Below are positions 24,119-36,180 of a stretch of DNA of 64,000 nucleotides, in pieces. Numbering within the stretch: position 1 is the first letter of the stretch; each line of letters starts with the position of its first letter. The notes under the pieces were generated by a model. The model saw only the letters and a list, made by a program, of their open reading frames with translations. It did not search any database and had not been told where the DNA came from. The stretch comes from Cornus controversa. Its lineage: Eukaryota > Streptophyta > Magnoliopsida > Cornales > Cornaceae. The stretch is taken from contig CM048852.1 in assembly GCA_026545225.1 (NCBI GenBank), positions 10,278,501 through 10,342,500 on the forward strand. The letters are read 5' to 3'. A program made the translations under genes and the position numbers.

Positions 24119-26100
24119 TTTTTGTAAACACACAACAATACAAAAAAAAAGAGAAAAAAAAGTGTTTATCCTTACCCCCAAACTTAAATTTCACATTGTC
24201 CTCAATGTGTAACAAAAACATAAAGCGTATAGGAAGTGATAGAACAATATTACCGTAGTGGTAGAAAATTGTAAGATCGGTAAAACATTCATTTGATTAA
24301 GGGTTGGCCACCTTCTCAAACTTGAATGTTAACACTTGTTATAAGAATCAAAATTACACACCAAACATATTAAAAGAAAAAAAATGAAACTAAATGAAAA
24401 ACACAATAAAAGAGATCAAATAAACATTTAAAAACCAACAATGACAAAAACCAAAACTGAAAACAAAGGTACTAGTGGCTCCAAAAATACTCCTATCACT
24501 CAAAACTCACAAAAATGGAATTACAAACTCTACTCTAATTAATGCAAAATATTAAACACAAAACTAAAACAAAAGCAAAAAATAATAAAAAAATAAAAAT
24601 AAAAATAAAAATGAAAACACACTCTCTAACTACGACTCTCAATGCAAGGTTTACCCTATACTGCGTATCTTCAGGAGGTCTAAAATTGTCCCCCCTATTT
24701 TGTCCTTGCTTTCCTGAGCCTTACTAAAAACAATTTTGAGGCAAGAAATATCAACATTTTTATGAGGTCTCAAGTAAAATAAATCAATTGAATACAATTC
24801 AAAAGATTAGAAAAAACATGATCCTTTACATTGTTCTTGACTAAGCATCTCATTTAGATTTAATTGGTTACTACTTAGTTCATAAATAATAGAAAAAGGT
24901 GGACTTATATTAGGACTTAAATAATTATACTTAAGTTTTTCATTTAAAGTTTTTGAGTCCAAATTAAGTAAAGACTCCATAATGGGGGCATGATCTAGCT
25001 CAATTGGTTGTATTGATTTGATATTGGCCTTCCACTTTTGTGTGTCCATAAGAGGAACTGAATCCAATAAGGCATTCACCTCTTCACATGCAAAATCAAT
25101 ATCAAAATCACAACCAAAATGAGATAAACATGTTTTCAAAGGGTCTTCAAATTCAACCAACATGTTTTCAAATAAAAGAGATAAACAAATTAAAATAAAA
25201 TTAAAAATTTACAACTAACAATAAGTACAAAAATAATATAAGTGAATGAATTAAAATACAAAAACTCACAAGAGGTCCCAAACCTTTAGCTTCTTTCCAC
25301 CTGTGTAGTAGCTCTTGTACCTATATGCAAACACTCAAAACACCTAAAACAAATTAAAAATATAATATATACAAGTCCTAAATTATAATTAAACTAGATT
25401 TAATCTTTAAACTTAACAACACAACAATGACAGCAGTCCCTGGCAATGACGCCATTTTTTGTTCGAGTACAAATACATGATAAAATAATATGCAATAATG
25501 TCATTGTTGTTTTGCACTTCGACAAAATAAAATTTATAAATACCTACAAATACTCTACCAAAATTAGTAAAGTGGTGAGTAGGGGTCGAACCCACAGAGA
25601 CTGCGTTGGTTTTGTTATTAAACTATCAAGACCTTATTTAATTTAATTCAAAAATAATTTGTTTTGTTTATTTTAAATTAATGTGCTAAAATTAAATGAC
25701 ATAAAATAAAAACATAAATAAATGATAGATATTGGAGAGAGAGAGACTTGGGAATTAACTTCACTATTAACCTTCTGACAATGATCAATTATATTAACTT
25801 AGGATATCTGATCTATGTATTCGGAAAATAATGGCTACATGCCTACTTCAATTCAATCAAAAGAATTTATTTAACATACAATCAAGTATAACTCGTCTTA
25901 GGCCTATACATCTGGTTACAGACTATAAAATAAATAAGGATCAGGGAGTTACCATTCCACTAGGGCTACCCGAGTCTGAATTCATTCCTTGAGCTTTAGA
26001 CATCTCAGTCGATTCCGAATCAGAGACATGATTTTGTTGAGGACGATGACCTGCTCCAACATCTTTTGTTGCTGTATAATTAAGAATTACGCTCTAACTA
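24119..26100 (-). mobile_element. Athila/Tat-like Ty3 remnant: LTR part, primer site, protease-RT linker
   Basis: On the minus strand an LTR piece (26100-25460, ending ...CTCGAACA) is followed by TGGCGTCATTGCCAGGGA (about 25453-25436). That is a slightly changed form of the primer site TGGCGCTGTTGCCGGGGA seen at 33456. After a 270-bp leader comes an open stretch at 25163-24807 (LKTCLSHFGCDFDIDFACEE), like the acidic protease-RT linker of these elements. Gag and pol are missing, so a large internal deletion has occurred. At 24160-24215 the plus strand reads CCCCCAAACTTAAATTTCAC, commonly met in the untranslated part of such elements. Confidence 0.65.
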
Positions 26101-26129
26101 GATGGTGTGGATGGTTGTAGAAAGGGCAA

Positions 26130-27140
26130 ACTTGTTGATGGAGTTTTCAATTATGTTTGCCCTCCAATGATGGGATGCTCGGCTAATTAGCTCTGGCCAA
26201 GAGCAGTCCATAATGTAGAATTTACATTTCTGTTGTATGTGTTACCAAATTAGGTTGGAGAACGTACATGCAAAGAATATGAGTGATATTGATTCAGGAC
26301 CGGAGGATCAGCACAGAGCACAAGTGTTTGATGGGTGTCTAGAAGTTATCGATGGGTGATCTATTGTTGCCGATCTCCTCTACACAGCAAGCCATAAGAT
26401 GATCCTGCATTTGGAAATTGAGATGTTGCTCCAGACGATGTGGTGCCAATCCACTGTGCTAGATGAGTTAGACATGGCTCTTGAAATGTGTTTTACGGAG
26501 AAGTCAACATCTGGGGAAGTAGACCAAACTACTAAGTCCATTTGATATGGGGAAGGAGCTGGAACAATACAAATATCTGGGAAAAGTGTCTTCAAGTTTG
26601 ATGGAAAGTCCCATTGGTTGCTTGGTGAGATGAAAGCTAAAGGAATTGTTCTCTGGGAATTGAAGAAGAGATAATTATGGTTTCACTAGCTCTTAGGGCA
26701 AGGGTACCATTTGTGTGCCGGTTGTCTTCCCAGAACCTGGTGGAAGCTCCATTCCCAACCTTGTGTTTAATCATATGTCTTCCAATATGTTTGAGCTAAA
26801 GAGTCTTCCTCCAATTCCATGTGCAGACCTGTGGTATGTTAATTAACCAAACGTCCTTGTATCGAATGAGATGCATCTTAACCTATTGAGTCCATAGGGT
26901 GTGCTTGTTGTTTAAGACAATGTTCCATAGGTGCCTTAGGGTTCCAATCTTATTGATTAGCACCAGATTAGGAATGCCTAAACCCCCACTCTACATTGGA
27001 GTGCATATGTTTTTCCAAGCCACTTTAGCACCTGTGCTTTTAAGTTCAGTGCCCATAAAAAAAACCTTATGCAGATCTTGTTTATATCATCAATGGTGGA
27101 CTTAGGGAGGATCAAAATACTAGACCAGTAAGTATGCATG
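26130..27140 (-). pseudogene. L1 LINE fragment with zinc-binding (zf-RVT-like) C-terminal region
   Basis: Minus-strand translation across several frames gives the post-RT part of a plant L1 ORF2: KAQVLKWLGKTYALQ, GGLGIPNLVLINKIGTLRHL, KHTLWTQWVKMHLI and DFSVKHISRAMSNSSSTVDW. It ends with the zinc-binding type segment HHIVWSNISISKCRIILWLA at about 26460-26380. Frames break at least five times. It belongs to a different LINE lineage from the one at 13003 and 43808, judging by the presence of this domain. Confidence 0.75.
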
Positions 27141-27960
27141 CTAATGAGTACTTATTTGGTGAGTTGTAGTCTAGTTGCATAGTATAAGGATTTAGAGTTT
27201 GAGGATAATTTTTATTTTTAAGTTTGAGTAATATTTCATTTTTTCTCTGTCAAAGAAAGAGTATAATAATAAGAAAGAATATGAGAGAAGTTGCATTTTG
27301 GTGTCAAAAATCCCTACCTTACCGGATAAGAGCGATTATGGTATTAATAATACAAGAATCAAATATGGTATATCATAACGACTTTATTGCATTTTATTTT
27401 AAAACAAATAGGAGTGGAGCGCTAGAGGATATTGGTGGAGCGCCAATATTAACTCTTTTTTTAAATGGGCTTGTTATTTGGGTCAACAAAAGAAAAGAGA
27501 AGGGATGTACCTTTTTTTGGGAGTAATTCTATTCATGATTTTTCATTTCATTAGTGAGTTAGAGAGAGTGCACATGTGTGGAATGAGACTATGAAGTTAA
27601 ACTAGTAAAAATGAAATGATATTATTACCTATCAAAAGTACATTTAAATCCCCACAATTATTATAAAATGTACAAATACACTCCACTTTTGAGGAGTGAA
27701 TTGGGTTATTTCACATATTTAAAAAATTGTCTACTACACGTGGTGAGAAGTGAAGCCTGCACGAATCATCTCTCCTTTTTCTTTTCTTAGAAATCCTAAG
27801 ATTGAATCATGTCCAAACATTTTCACTTCTCACCTATTAACTATTCCTTTTTCTTTTCTTAGAAATTCATGACTTTTTTTTTTCTTTTTTGAATTGCAAA
27901 ATTTTTTGATAGCTCTTTAAAAGCTGAAATGGTGTAATTTATTTATCAAAGAGTAACAAA
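27141..27960. other. upstream region of the RNase T2 pseudogene
   Basis: I see no gene or clear element. The 200 bases before 27961 contain T-rich runs, and no obvious promoter motif stands out. Confidence 0.5.
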
Positions 27961-28945
27961 ATGTATCCCCTTATTTTCTTCCTCATCACATATCTCCTTT
28001 TTATTCCCACTGTTGGAATGCAAGCAACGAGTCCCATTGTTTGCTACAAGTTAGTTTTAACCTGGCCCATATCCTATTGCAACAATGGCCTAACAGATTG
28101 TGTAGACAATGTACCCATAGACCACTTCACTATACATGGTCTGTGGGGTTACAATTCAAACTCTCAAGAATTGGCGAAGCCAACTAGTGGTGGAAATTTT
28201 GATGGATTGAAGGTATATTAAAAATTTTTTCAAGTAATTTGAAGTTTGATTTTGATAAATTTGTTGTTTTTCGATCTCTCATTTTTATGACTTTGCATTT
28301 GTGTTTTGATATTAGCAGTCACAACTACAATCCATCATGCCGGAGCTGAGCAAGTACTGGCCGAATTTGCATAAAAATCAAGATGAGTACTGGCTTTGGA
28401 GCCATGAGTGGAACCGGCATGGCCATCGCACATGAATGGACTTTCTCGAGTATTTAAAGTTAGGCTTATAGCTAAGATCCAAATATGATATTCTGGCCAT
28501 TCTCAAGCAACATGGTGTCTAATTTCTTCTCTCTCAATTGCATGCATCTAATGTTAATAGTATTACATATATGGTTAGTATTATTTCTCAATGTTATATA
28601 TTTATTCTAACTATACTATAATTTAAACATTGTCTTTGTTTGCAATGTAGTTACAATCAAACCAGATCTGAAAAAAAAGTATTATGCAACAGATTTTTCA
28701 TTCACCATTGACAAGGGGACAAAATCCGCCCTTGAAATTAACTGCAATGAATATCTAAATAAAGGAAAATGAAAAAATAACTCATTGAAGTCATGATGTG
28801 TTTCAATGGTCGCAAACAATCCAGAGATTGCAAGAAGCGGAAGCTTAATGCCAATGCGAAACCACAATATTCCACACAACGTTGTGGTTCATGACAGGAG
28901 GTTCAACTCTCCTCACGTCATTCCCTTTTCAAGAAATCGTAAGTT
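27961..28945 (+). pseudogene. RNase T2 family (S-RNase-like) pseudogene
   Basis: Secreted RNase T2 enzymes cleave RNA using two His-containing motifs; S-like members act in nutrition and defence, S-RNases in self-incompatibility. Exon 1 (27961-28212) encodes a hydrophobic signal-like start (YPLIFFLITYLLFIPTVG), a CYKLVLTWPISYC motif, and FTIHGLWG, the first catalytic site with its His. Its donor is GTATAT. Exon 2 starts at 28319 and carries LWSHEWNRHG, the second catalytic site. It then reads into TGA at 28432, just where the usual Cys follows, and meets TAG soon after. Exon 3 (about 28650-28945) has KPDLKKKYYATDFSFTIDKG and FNGRKQSRDCKKRK with more breaks. The third exon boundaries are approximate. 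Stops after the second motif make it non-functional. S-type versus S-like cannot be settled here. Confidence 0.85.
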
Positions 28946-29783
28946 TTTTTGTTTGCTGTTTACATTTCAATTGTTTGTTAATGTGTTTTATCTTATAAGT
29001 TTAATGGTTTTCTCTTTCCATTTTCTTTTTAGGCTATTTGCCAGAACCACCTAGAGAAGTGTGATCTCTAGTATAGATTGACAAGAGATAAACTGATGAA
29101 ATTATAAATATATATAAACTAGAAAAGTTTTTGTACTGGCCTTGGATACTGCCAAAAGTTTGATCCATGTAAATGTTTTCAGTCATGAAATATATATGAA
29201 GGTTAACACCATTACAAACACCGGCTAGTTTCACTCTTCAAGGTTTCAGATATCATATATATTTAGTTTCGCATATCACAGTATCATGTTTAGACGTTAC
29301 ATATACATTGAATCGAAATTATGAAATTAATGTGCTTAACATGCATTCCTAACCTGTTGATTTCTTGAAAACATTATTCATATTTTTTGTTACTGAAATT
29401 ATAATTTTCCTTTTTATTGTTAAAATTTAGGGTACAAAAAACCCTAACTGAGGACAAATTGGGTTCATCAAATGTTAAAAGTACTTGAACTTCATCAAAG
29501 TTTTTTTTTTCTGGGCACGACAAGTAATTGGTAGATAAAAGGTTATACCCTCAATAAAATAAATTGATAAGCAATATTTTATTGGATGACACATACACCA
29601 TTATTTGGTGGTAACTTGATGTGTTGTGTCACTCAATAAATGTTGGAATGGGTACATGTAATCAAAGTTAGAAAATGTATGTTTGGGTTCTGCCCTCTGT
29701 TTCGGCTTGTCTGTTTTTAAAAGGCCTTTTGTAAATACCCCTTATAAATATAAAGAGATCATTTAAAGTTGTAAATATCGCTA
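28946..29783. other. spacer after the RNase pseudogene
   Basis: No gene is seen. A weak foldback (GATGACACATACACC against GATGTGTTGTGTCACT) lies at about 29586-29630. Confidence 0.5.
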
Positions 29784-30604
29784 TAATGCTACGTTTGGTA
29801 TGCAGAAATGAAATGGAATGGAATGCCTATTCTAATTATTTCTTTGTTTGGTATAAATTTTAAGATAAGAATGGTCATTCCCTTGTAATGAAAATTCATT
29901 CCATAGTTAAACCTATAGAATGAACATTTCATTCCTAGTAAGATTAAAAAAAAAAATCATATGACCAAAAAATCCTTCACCTCCATCACCACCACCACCA
30001 CTTTCAGCACCACACCGGCTCTACCACCACCTCCACCCCCACATCGCCACCTCCATATCGCTACCTTCCTCCACCACAGTCGCCGCCGCCGCCGACACAT
30101 TGCATCACCACCACCTTCCTCCACCACCACACCACCACCTCCACCGCCACTGCCACCACACCACTGCCACCACTTCTACATCACCGCCACCACCCTTACC
30201 GCACCACCACCACATCACCACCTTCTTCCACCGCTAGCCCCACCACACCACTCCACCACCTCCACATCGCCGCCACTACCCCTACCGCACCACTGCTATA
30301 TCGCCACCTTCCTCTACCACCACCCCCACCACACCACTCCACATCACCACTTTCCTTCCATCACTACACCTTGCCACCATCTCTACATCGCCACCTTTTT
30401 CTACCACCACATATTTGTTGGTTTAATTTATTTATCATTAGGAGGAGTATTTTGGAGAATTTGATTTAAAATTTATTTCATTCTCACATCATTTCATATT
30501 TGCAATCAAACAATAAAATGAGAATGGTCATTCCATTCCATTTCCATTCTTATTCCATTCCTGGCTTCATTCCATTCCATTTACTCATACCAAACGTAAC
30601 ATTA
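29784..30604. mobile_element. MITE-like inverted-repeat element carrying a CCA-rich minisatellite
   Basis: The ends mirror each other: TAATGCTACGTTTGGTATG at the left and, read inward, TAATGTTACGTTTGGTATG at the right. Both then continue into AAATGGAATGG-rich DNA. If TA is the target duplication (29784-29785 and 30603-30604) it would be Tc1/mariner-like, but this is not secure. The interior (29975-30410) is built of CCACCA, CACCAC and ACATCGCCACC units. The resulting Pro/His/Thr open frame is a by-product of the repeat rather than a gene. Confidence 0.65.
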
Positions 30605-32025
30605 GAGACTTGCATAATACACGAATTGGGAACAATAGGAAGTATCATTTGGATCAGTGAGCTTCTAAATTAGTGAATCATCTAAAATGGTATATTCTCT
30701 TATATTTATATATTGATCTATATGTTCTGTTGTTTTTGAAATCAATTTGCTGTCCTAAAATCTAAATTGCTGAAATCAATTTTGTGAAAAATCATGTTGC
30801 TGAATTCGTTTGCGAAAAATCATGTTGCCGATTTATTGAACACATGTTGCTAATTTGCTAAAGAATTTATGTTGAATTGTTGAAAGTGTATATGCTGATT
30901 TGGAATTGATATTGCTAATTTGGATTTGATATTTCTGATTTGGATTTGCATATTGCTGATTTGGAATTGTTATTTTGTTGACTTGGAATTGCTAATTTGT
31001 TGTTCTAGAATTGCTATTTTTGAGATTTAAATAGTACCTATGCTATCAATCTTTTGAACTGCTTGTGCTACTAACTTATACTCCAGTTACAGTTGTGTTT
31101 AATCATAAGAACAAGTTCAAAATCTAAGAAGTACTAGCATTGTTGCTCATGGAGAAAGCCAAGCTGAAGAAGAATTGTTAAGTTATTTTGAACAGGATTC
31201 ATTAATCATGGAGAAAACCAAGCTGATGAAGAATTTTCAAGCTGTTTCGAACAGGATTCATTGAAAGAGTGTTCTACTACAAGTCCATTATAGTTACACT
31301 CAGGGGTGTAATTATTAAGCCTATCTTTGAATAAGTTTAAGTGTCATTGTGTGATTCGCACTGAATACTATCTTTGAAAAAAATCAAGCATTATTGTGTA
31401 CCAAGAATTCAAGAGGTCCTGTCATTAGACCTTGAAGACTGACAAATCAAAGCTTGAAAACTTGTTGTTTACTACATTGAATTGACTCCACATTCACTAT
31501 ATATAGTCCAAGTATTGAGATACTTTGGACAGGGGGAGTATGAGTGATTGTGGTGAGATTGGTGAGAGATAGCTTGGACTTTGGGAAGCCTAGGTTGGGT
31601 TGAGAGCAAAAAAGCTGTTATGAGCATTGGTAAGAGTGGTTCAGGCCTAGGGAGGTTGTGAATTGGGTTGAGAGCTGGAGTGACTATGTGGTGAGCTGGG
31701 TGAGTGAGAGAGTCATTGGAAGATTACTGTACTACCATTTTAGACATAGTGGAGCTCAGTTCGAAGAGGTTTTTTAACCCACATACGGGTTTTATTCTAT
31801 AAATCCTTGTATCCATAATTGTGTGATTGCATTTGCAAGCCAAACTCACAATATTAGGAAGAAAAATCGAAGAACCAATTCACCCCCTCCCCCTCTAGGT
31901 TCATCACTATTGATTTCTCTAAACCATAATATGACAGTTAGATTAGCCTTGATAATGTAATTGTTCTATTAGTTAAATAAGGTCACTTGACTAACTTAGC
32001 TCTATATAGTTTAGACCCTTGAGAC
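30605..32025. other. probable decayed LTR with degenerate short repeats
   Basis: The stretch 30745-31020 contains many copies of GCTGATTTGGAATTG-like words. Near the end, TTCACCCCCTCCCCCTCTAGG (31877-31897) resembles the C-rich end of the Copia-like solo LTR at 18195-18222. I could not find matching ends or a target duplication, so the class is uncertain. No gene is visible. Confidence 0.4.
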
Positions 32026-32030
32026 GAGCA

Positions 32031-33450
32031 TGATAAGAGTTGAATGCTATACATTCTCGCGCCTTTACTTACTTATGTTGATCCCATAGTTGCATATATT
32101 GTATAGTTTTTACGTATTTTTGTGTTCTTCATGATTACAGGTTTTATTCTGAAAACTGGCTTAATCCGACTTCACTATCATTTCAAGAATGCATTCCAAG
32201 TTCAAGACCATTTGATGGAAGGTTACAATGAGGATTAACATAGTATGTGCAAGCTGAAGCTATAATGCAAGAAGAAATCAAGTTTCAAAGCCAAGGAATT
32301 ATGATGCATCGTAATGGTAATTTATATGCATTGTAATTATGATGCATTGTAACATCCATTACGATGCAACGCCAAAACCTGCAGCAAATAACTGTTAACA
32401 AAGATATTTTGGCCACTTTGCCACTTGTCACCAATCTTCTCTAAGAGGCTTTTGCATGTGATTTTTTTAAATATTTTGAGTTGAAATCAGATGTAAATAC
32501 ACTTTTGATCATATAGTTAGATATAGAATATATTTTTAGAAAATAAAGAGGAATATTAAAGATTCTAGAGAGATAAGTGAACTAGAGAGGGAAAGCTTCA
32601 AAGGAGGTCTTGACAAAGCCTTAAAGACCATATGGAGCTAGAATCATCTCTGTCTATGGATTGTCTCCTCACTATCATAATTAACTAACTCATTCTCTAG
32701 GGTTTGGACAAAATCCTAGCCATGTAACTATGTTTATTTTGTAATGAATTGGAATTTTTTGTGTGTTTATGTGTATTTGTACTTAGCCTTATGCCTTGTC
32801 TTCAATAAAAGTTTACAAATTCTTTATGTTCATGCATTTCAATTCATCATACTTGTCTTAGAATTGTAGGTTGCTTCACATGATCCTCAAACACTTATAT
32901 TTCCATAAGAACTGTAACTGATGGTTCTATACCCATTTTCACTTGAACATGTCCACTTTTGACTTTCATAATCCATGCTTAGAGAAGGTAATTTCACTAT
33001 ACTTAGGTTATTAGGTTAATGTAGTTAAGTAGGTAAATTACGCCTATCGAAGATGGATTATTATTAGTTAGGGTTCATGTATCCTCTTGACGATGTCGTT
33101 GTAGGTAGCACTTGCCAAATGCGTCATTGGTGCACATTTATTCACATTCCCCGATTTAGTACAATGGCATGGTTATGAGGCTAGTGGTGACGTTTAAGCC
33201 TTAGTTCTTTAGCTTTTTCTCAAACTCTATTCAATTACTGCATTTTCTATAATTCATATAGCTTAAGTAAATTAACAATCATCATTTGCTAATTGAACCA
33301 GAACCAATCTTCGATTATAACTATTAAACCAACGTAGTCTCTGTGGGATCGACACCCTCTATATAGAGCCCTATCCTACCAAGGTTTCGTTCTATTGCGA
33401 GTGGTAAAATATACTTTGATTGTCGAAACAGAAAAAGTTAGAACATATCA
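32031..33450 (+). repeat. 5' LTR of the Athila/Tat-like element
   Basis: It begins TGATAAGAGTTGAATGC and ends AGAACATATCA (1420 bp). Near its 3' end is CTCTGTGGGATCGACACCCT, followed by CTATTGCGAGTGG. Related phrases occur in the solo LTR at 36639 (opposite strand) and near 62052, so these three belong to one broad lineage. Confidence 0.8.
32300..32375. repeat. palindromic motif tract, GATGCATC type, in the Athila-like LTR
   Basis: Variants within 75 bp are TATGATGCATCGTAATG (perfect core GATGCATC at 32303-32310), TATATGCATTGTAAT, TATGATGCATTGTAA and TTACGATGCAACGCC. The same word family appears in the Tekay-like LTR at 19975-20163 and behind this element's own integrase at 40985-41155. Confidence 0.85.
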
Positions 33451-33455
33451 ATTTT

Positions 33456-33473
33456 TGGCGCTGTTGCCGGGGA
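33456..33473 (+). other. primer binding site, TGGCGCTGTTGCCGGGGA
   Basis: This 18-base match starts five bases after the LTR end. It fits the primer site of Athila/Tat-type elements, generally taken to pair with tRNA-Asp (from family knowledge). Confidence 0.8.
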
Positions 33474-33810
33474 CTACGATTTAATTGCTAAAATCATAAG
33501 ATTGAGTCTAGTTTGATTTTTAACTTAACTCATTCTTTAAATTCTTTACTTGTAATTATTTTTTGTTTTTACTTATTAAGTACTGCATTTTAGGTATTTA
33601 TCACTTATTCAAAGCTTTGGGACTTAAGCTCAGATTCTTTGTGAGTATAATATCTAAGTTTGTGCACTTAATTGTTTAAATTTTTTTTGTTTATAATTTA
33701 GGAGTGTAACTCTCACATGCAAGGTAGGAGATCCTTATCATTACCATTATTACCTTGTGATCTTGAACGAACACTGAAACGAACTTAGTGACATCCCTAC
33801 AGACCCTATA

Positions 33811-35025
33811 TTGTTTAGAGAACCTATGAGAGAAAACATGGCACATAATGATAATATAAATGTACAACAAAATCCAATCCTTCAACCACCACCCCCTTCG
33901 GGTGTGGAGGTTCTTAGGGATTTCTGTGTTTCGACTATCTATGCATCACCATTGTGTATTCGTTTCCCAAATGTGGCGACAAATCACTTTGAAATCAAAT
34001 CCTCCACCATTAGTCTTCTTAATTGTTTTCATGGGCTACCTAAGGAAGACCTTTACAAACACATAGATGACTTCTTGGAAGTATGTTCAACCCTCCGGTT
34101 GAACAACTTCACTGAAGATGACCTAAGGCTTCACTTCTTCTCCTTCTCACTCAAGGATAAAGCCAAACAATGATTCAATTCCTTAGAGCCCCATTCTATT
34201 AACTCTTAGGCAAAAATGCAATGGGAGTTTCTAAAGAAATACTTTCCAATGGGAAAGACTAGCGATGTGCAGAGACCAATCATCGGTTTTTCTCAATAGG
34301 ATAGAGAAGCCTTCCGTGAAACGTGAGAGAGAATGAAAGACCTTTTGCGATCATACCCACACCATGCTATTCTTAAATGACAATTAGTACAAGATTTCTA
34401 TGATGGTCTCGGTGAGTCCCATAAGCGTAGATGCTAGTTATGGGGGTACGTTCTTTCTTAAAAATCCCGATGAGGTGTGGACTCTTTTCGAGAACTTGAG
34501 AGAAAATTCATCTCAACGTTCTTTAATTGAAAGGAATGGTAAGAATCTTGCTCCCTCCAATACCATGTCTGAGAGTATCTTTGAATTGCATAAGGAACAC
34601 GTAACCGAAATGAAGATAGATGCTCTCTCTAAAAAACTGGACCAAGTTATATTGGCAGGGATTTTTTCTCCTTATACTCCTCCGAGTTCCATTCCTATTC
34701 CTACACATGATGCGTGTTCCTTCTACACTAGTCCCTTTCATTATATTAGGGATTGTCTTCATGTGGGGCAATACCTCAAATTTACTCAAGAGTAAGTGAA
34801 TGCACTCTATATTAGGCCGGGTCAAAATTCTTATCCAAGCTTTTATAATCTGGGTTGGAGAGATCAAACCAATTTTCAATATATAAACCAAGGTCATTAT
34901 CAAAATCAAGGACCTTGGGGACCTCAAGGACAACAAGGTCCATGCCAATTCTAACCTAGACCTTATCAACCAAATTCAAGTTTCTACACTACTCCACCAC
35001 CCCCTCCTCAAAATCAAAAGTTTGA
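33811..35025 (+). pseudogene. Athila/Tat-like gag, decayed
   Basis: The first open part (33811-34173) gives a retrotransposon gag region: PPPPSGVEVLRDF, then NHFEIKSSTISLLNCFHGLP and LRLHFFSFSLKDKAKQ, ended by a stop at 34171. A stretch with further stops (WEFLKKYFP near 34225) leads to 34400-34795, where the frame continues as SPISVDASYGGTFFLKNPDE and IDALSKKLDQVI. A residual CSFYTSPFHYIRDC lies where a CCHC knuckle would be expected. Gln/Pro-rich DNA follows. Confidence 0.8.
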
Positions 35026-35035
35026 GGACAAGGTC

Positions 35036-36180
35036 TTGGTGGCTTTAGGCAACCTTGAGTCCAATACTCAATTGTTGCATTCTCACTCTCAATCCATTTC
35101 AAAGTTGGAATTTCAAATGAGACAACTAGCAAATGCATTGAATAGAAGAGAGGGGAGATTGTCGAGCCAACCGGTGGCAAATTCTAAAGGAGTAAATGTA
35201 ATTGATGAGACTTCTTCTTCTTCCTTGAATATACATCAAGAGCAAGCTCAATCAATTACAACTCTAAGGAGTGGTAGGATTTTAGAAAATCAAGTTGATA
35301 AACTAAGAAAGAAAGAGTATGAGCACTCTTTGAATCCAAATTATCCCATTTTCAATCCAAATCTAGCACCTTCAATTCCAAATCCAAATGTTTCTTTCAA
35401 ACATCCAAATTCATCTAAAGATAAAGGAACAACAAGTGAAGACCAATTATCATCTACTCAAAATCAAGAAGCTTCATTTGAACCTAGAATTTCATTCCCA
35501 CAAAGACTAAGTGAGCCTTCTCATTTTGAGAAGCAAGGAGAGAAAATTTTGGATATGATGGAGATTTTCAAACAAGTGAAAATTAATCTCTCTCTCCTTG
35601 ATGCTATAAGGCAAATTCCCCCATATGCTAAATTTCTAAAGGACTTATGTATGCAAAAGCATAAATCTAGGAACCAAGTTCCTAATAATATCCTTCTAAC
35701 TGGACAAGTGAGTTCCATCTTTCAACATAACACCCCTCCTAAATTCAAAGATTCGAGTGCTCCGATAATTTCTTATATTATCGGTGACCAATAATTCGAG
35801 AGGGCCCTCCTTGATTTGGGAGCTAGTGTTAACTTACTTCATTATTCGGTTTACAAACAATTAGGACTAGGGGAACTTAAGCCAACCACGATAGTGTTGC
35901 AACTTGTCGATTGCTCGGTAAAACAACCACGTAGTATCATTGAGGTGTAATCATTCAAGTGGACAAATTCTATTTCCCAGTGGACTTCGTTGTCCTTGAT
36001 ATGGAACCCGTCCAAAAGCCTACTCGACATATTTCGATCATTCTAGGTCATTCATTCTTAGCTACGACTAACGCTTGTGTTAATTGCCATATCGGGGTGA
36101 TGGACATCTCATTCGGGAATATGAAGGTAAGGTTAAACATTTTTAATGCATCCCACCACACTTCTAATGATGAAAGCGAG
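35036..36180 (+). pseudogene. Athila/Tat-like protease region, decayed
   Basis: The open part 35036-35794 contains ITTLRSGRIL, FPQRLSEPSHFEKQGEKIL and LLDAIRQIPPYAKFLKDLC, typical of the segment before the protease in this lineage. A stop at 35792 precedes ALLDLGASVNLL, the aspartic protease active-site motif of Athila elements. Another stop near 35947 precedes VDKFYFPVDFVVLDMEPV and ILGHSFLATTNACVNCHIG. The catalytic Asp is present but the reading frame is closed twice. Confidence 0.8.

Noticed and set aside
29961-30464. Open frame of 167 codons rich in Pro, His and Thr
   Set aside because: It is the translation of a CCA-type minisatellite inside an inverted-repeat element; other frames are equally repetitive and no gene structure supports it.
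30605-32025. Solo LTR of the SIRE-like family
   Set aside because: The C-rich phrase near 31880 resembles that family, but no TG start and no target duplication were found, so the ends are not claimed.
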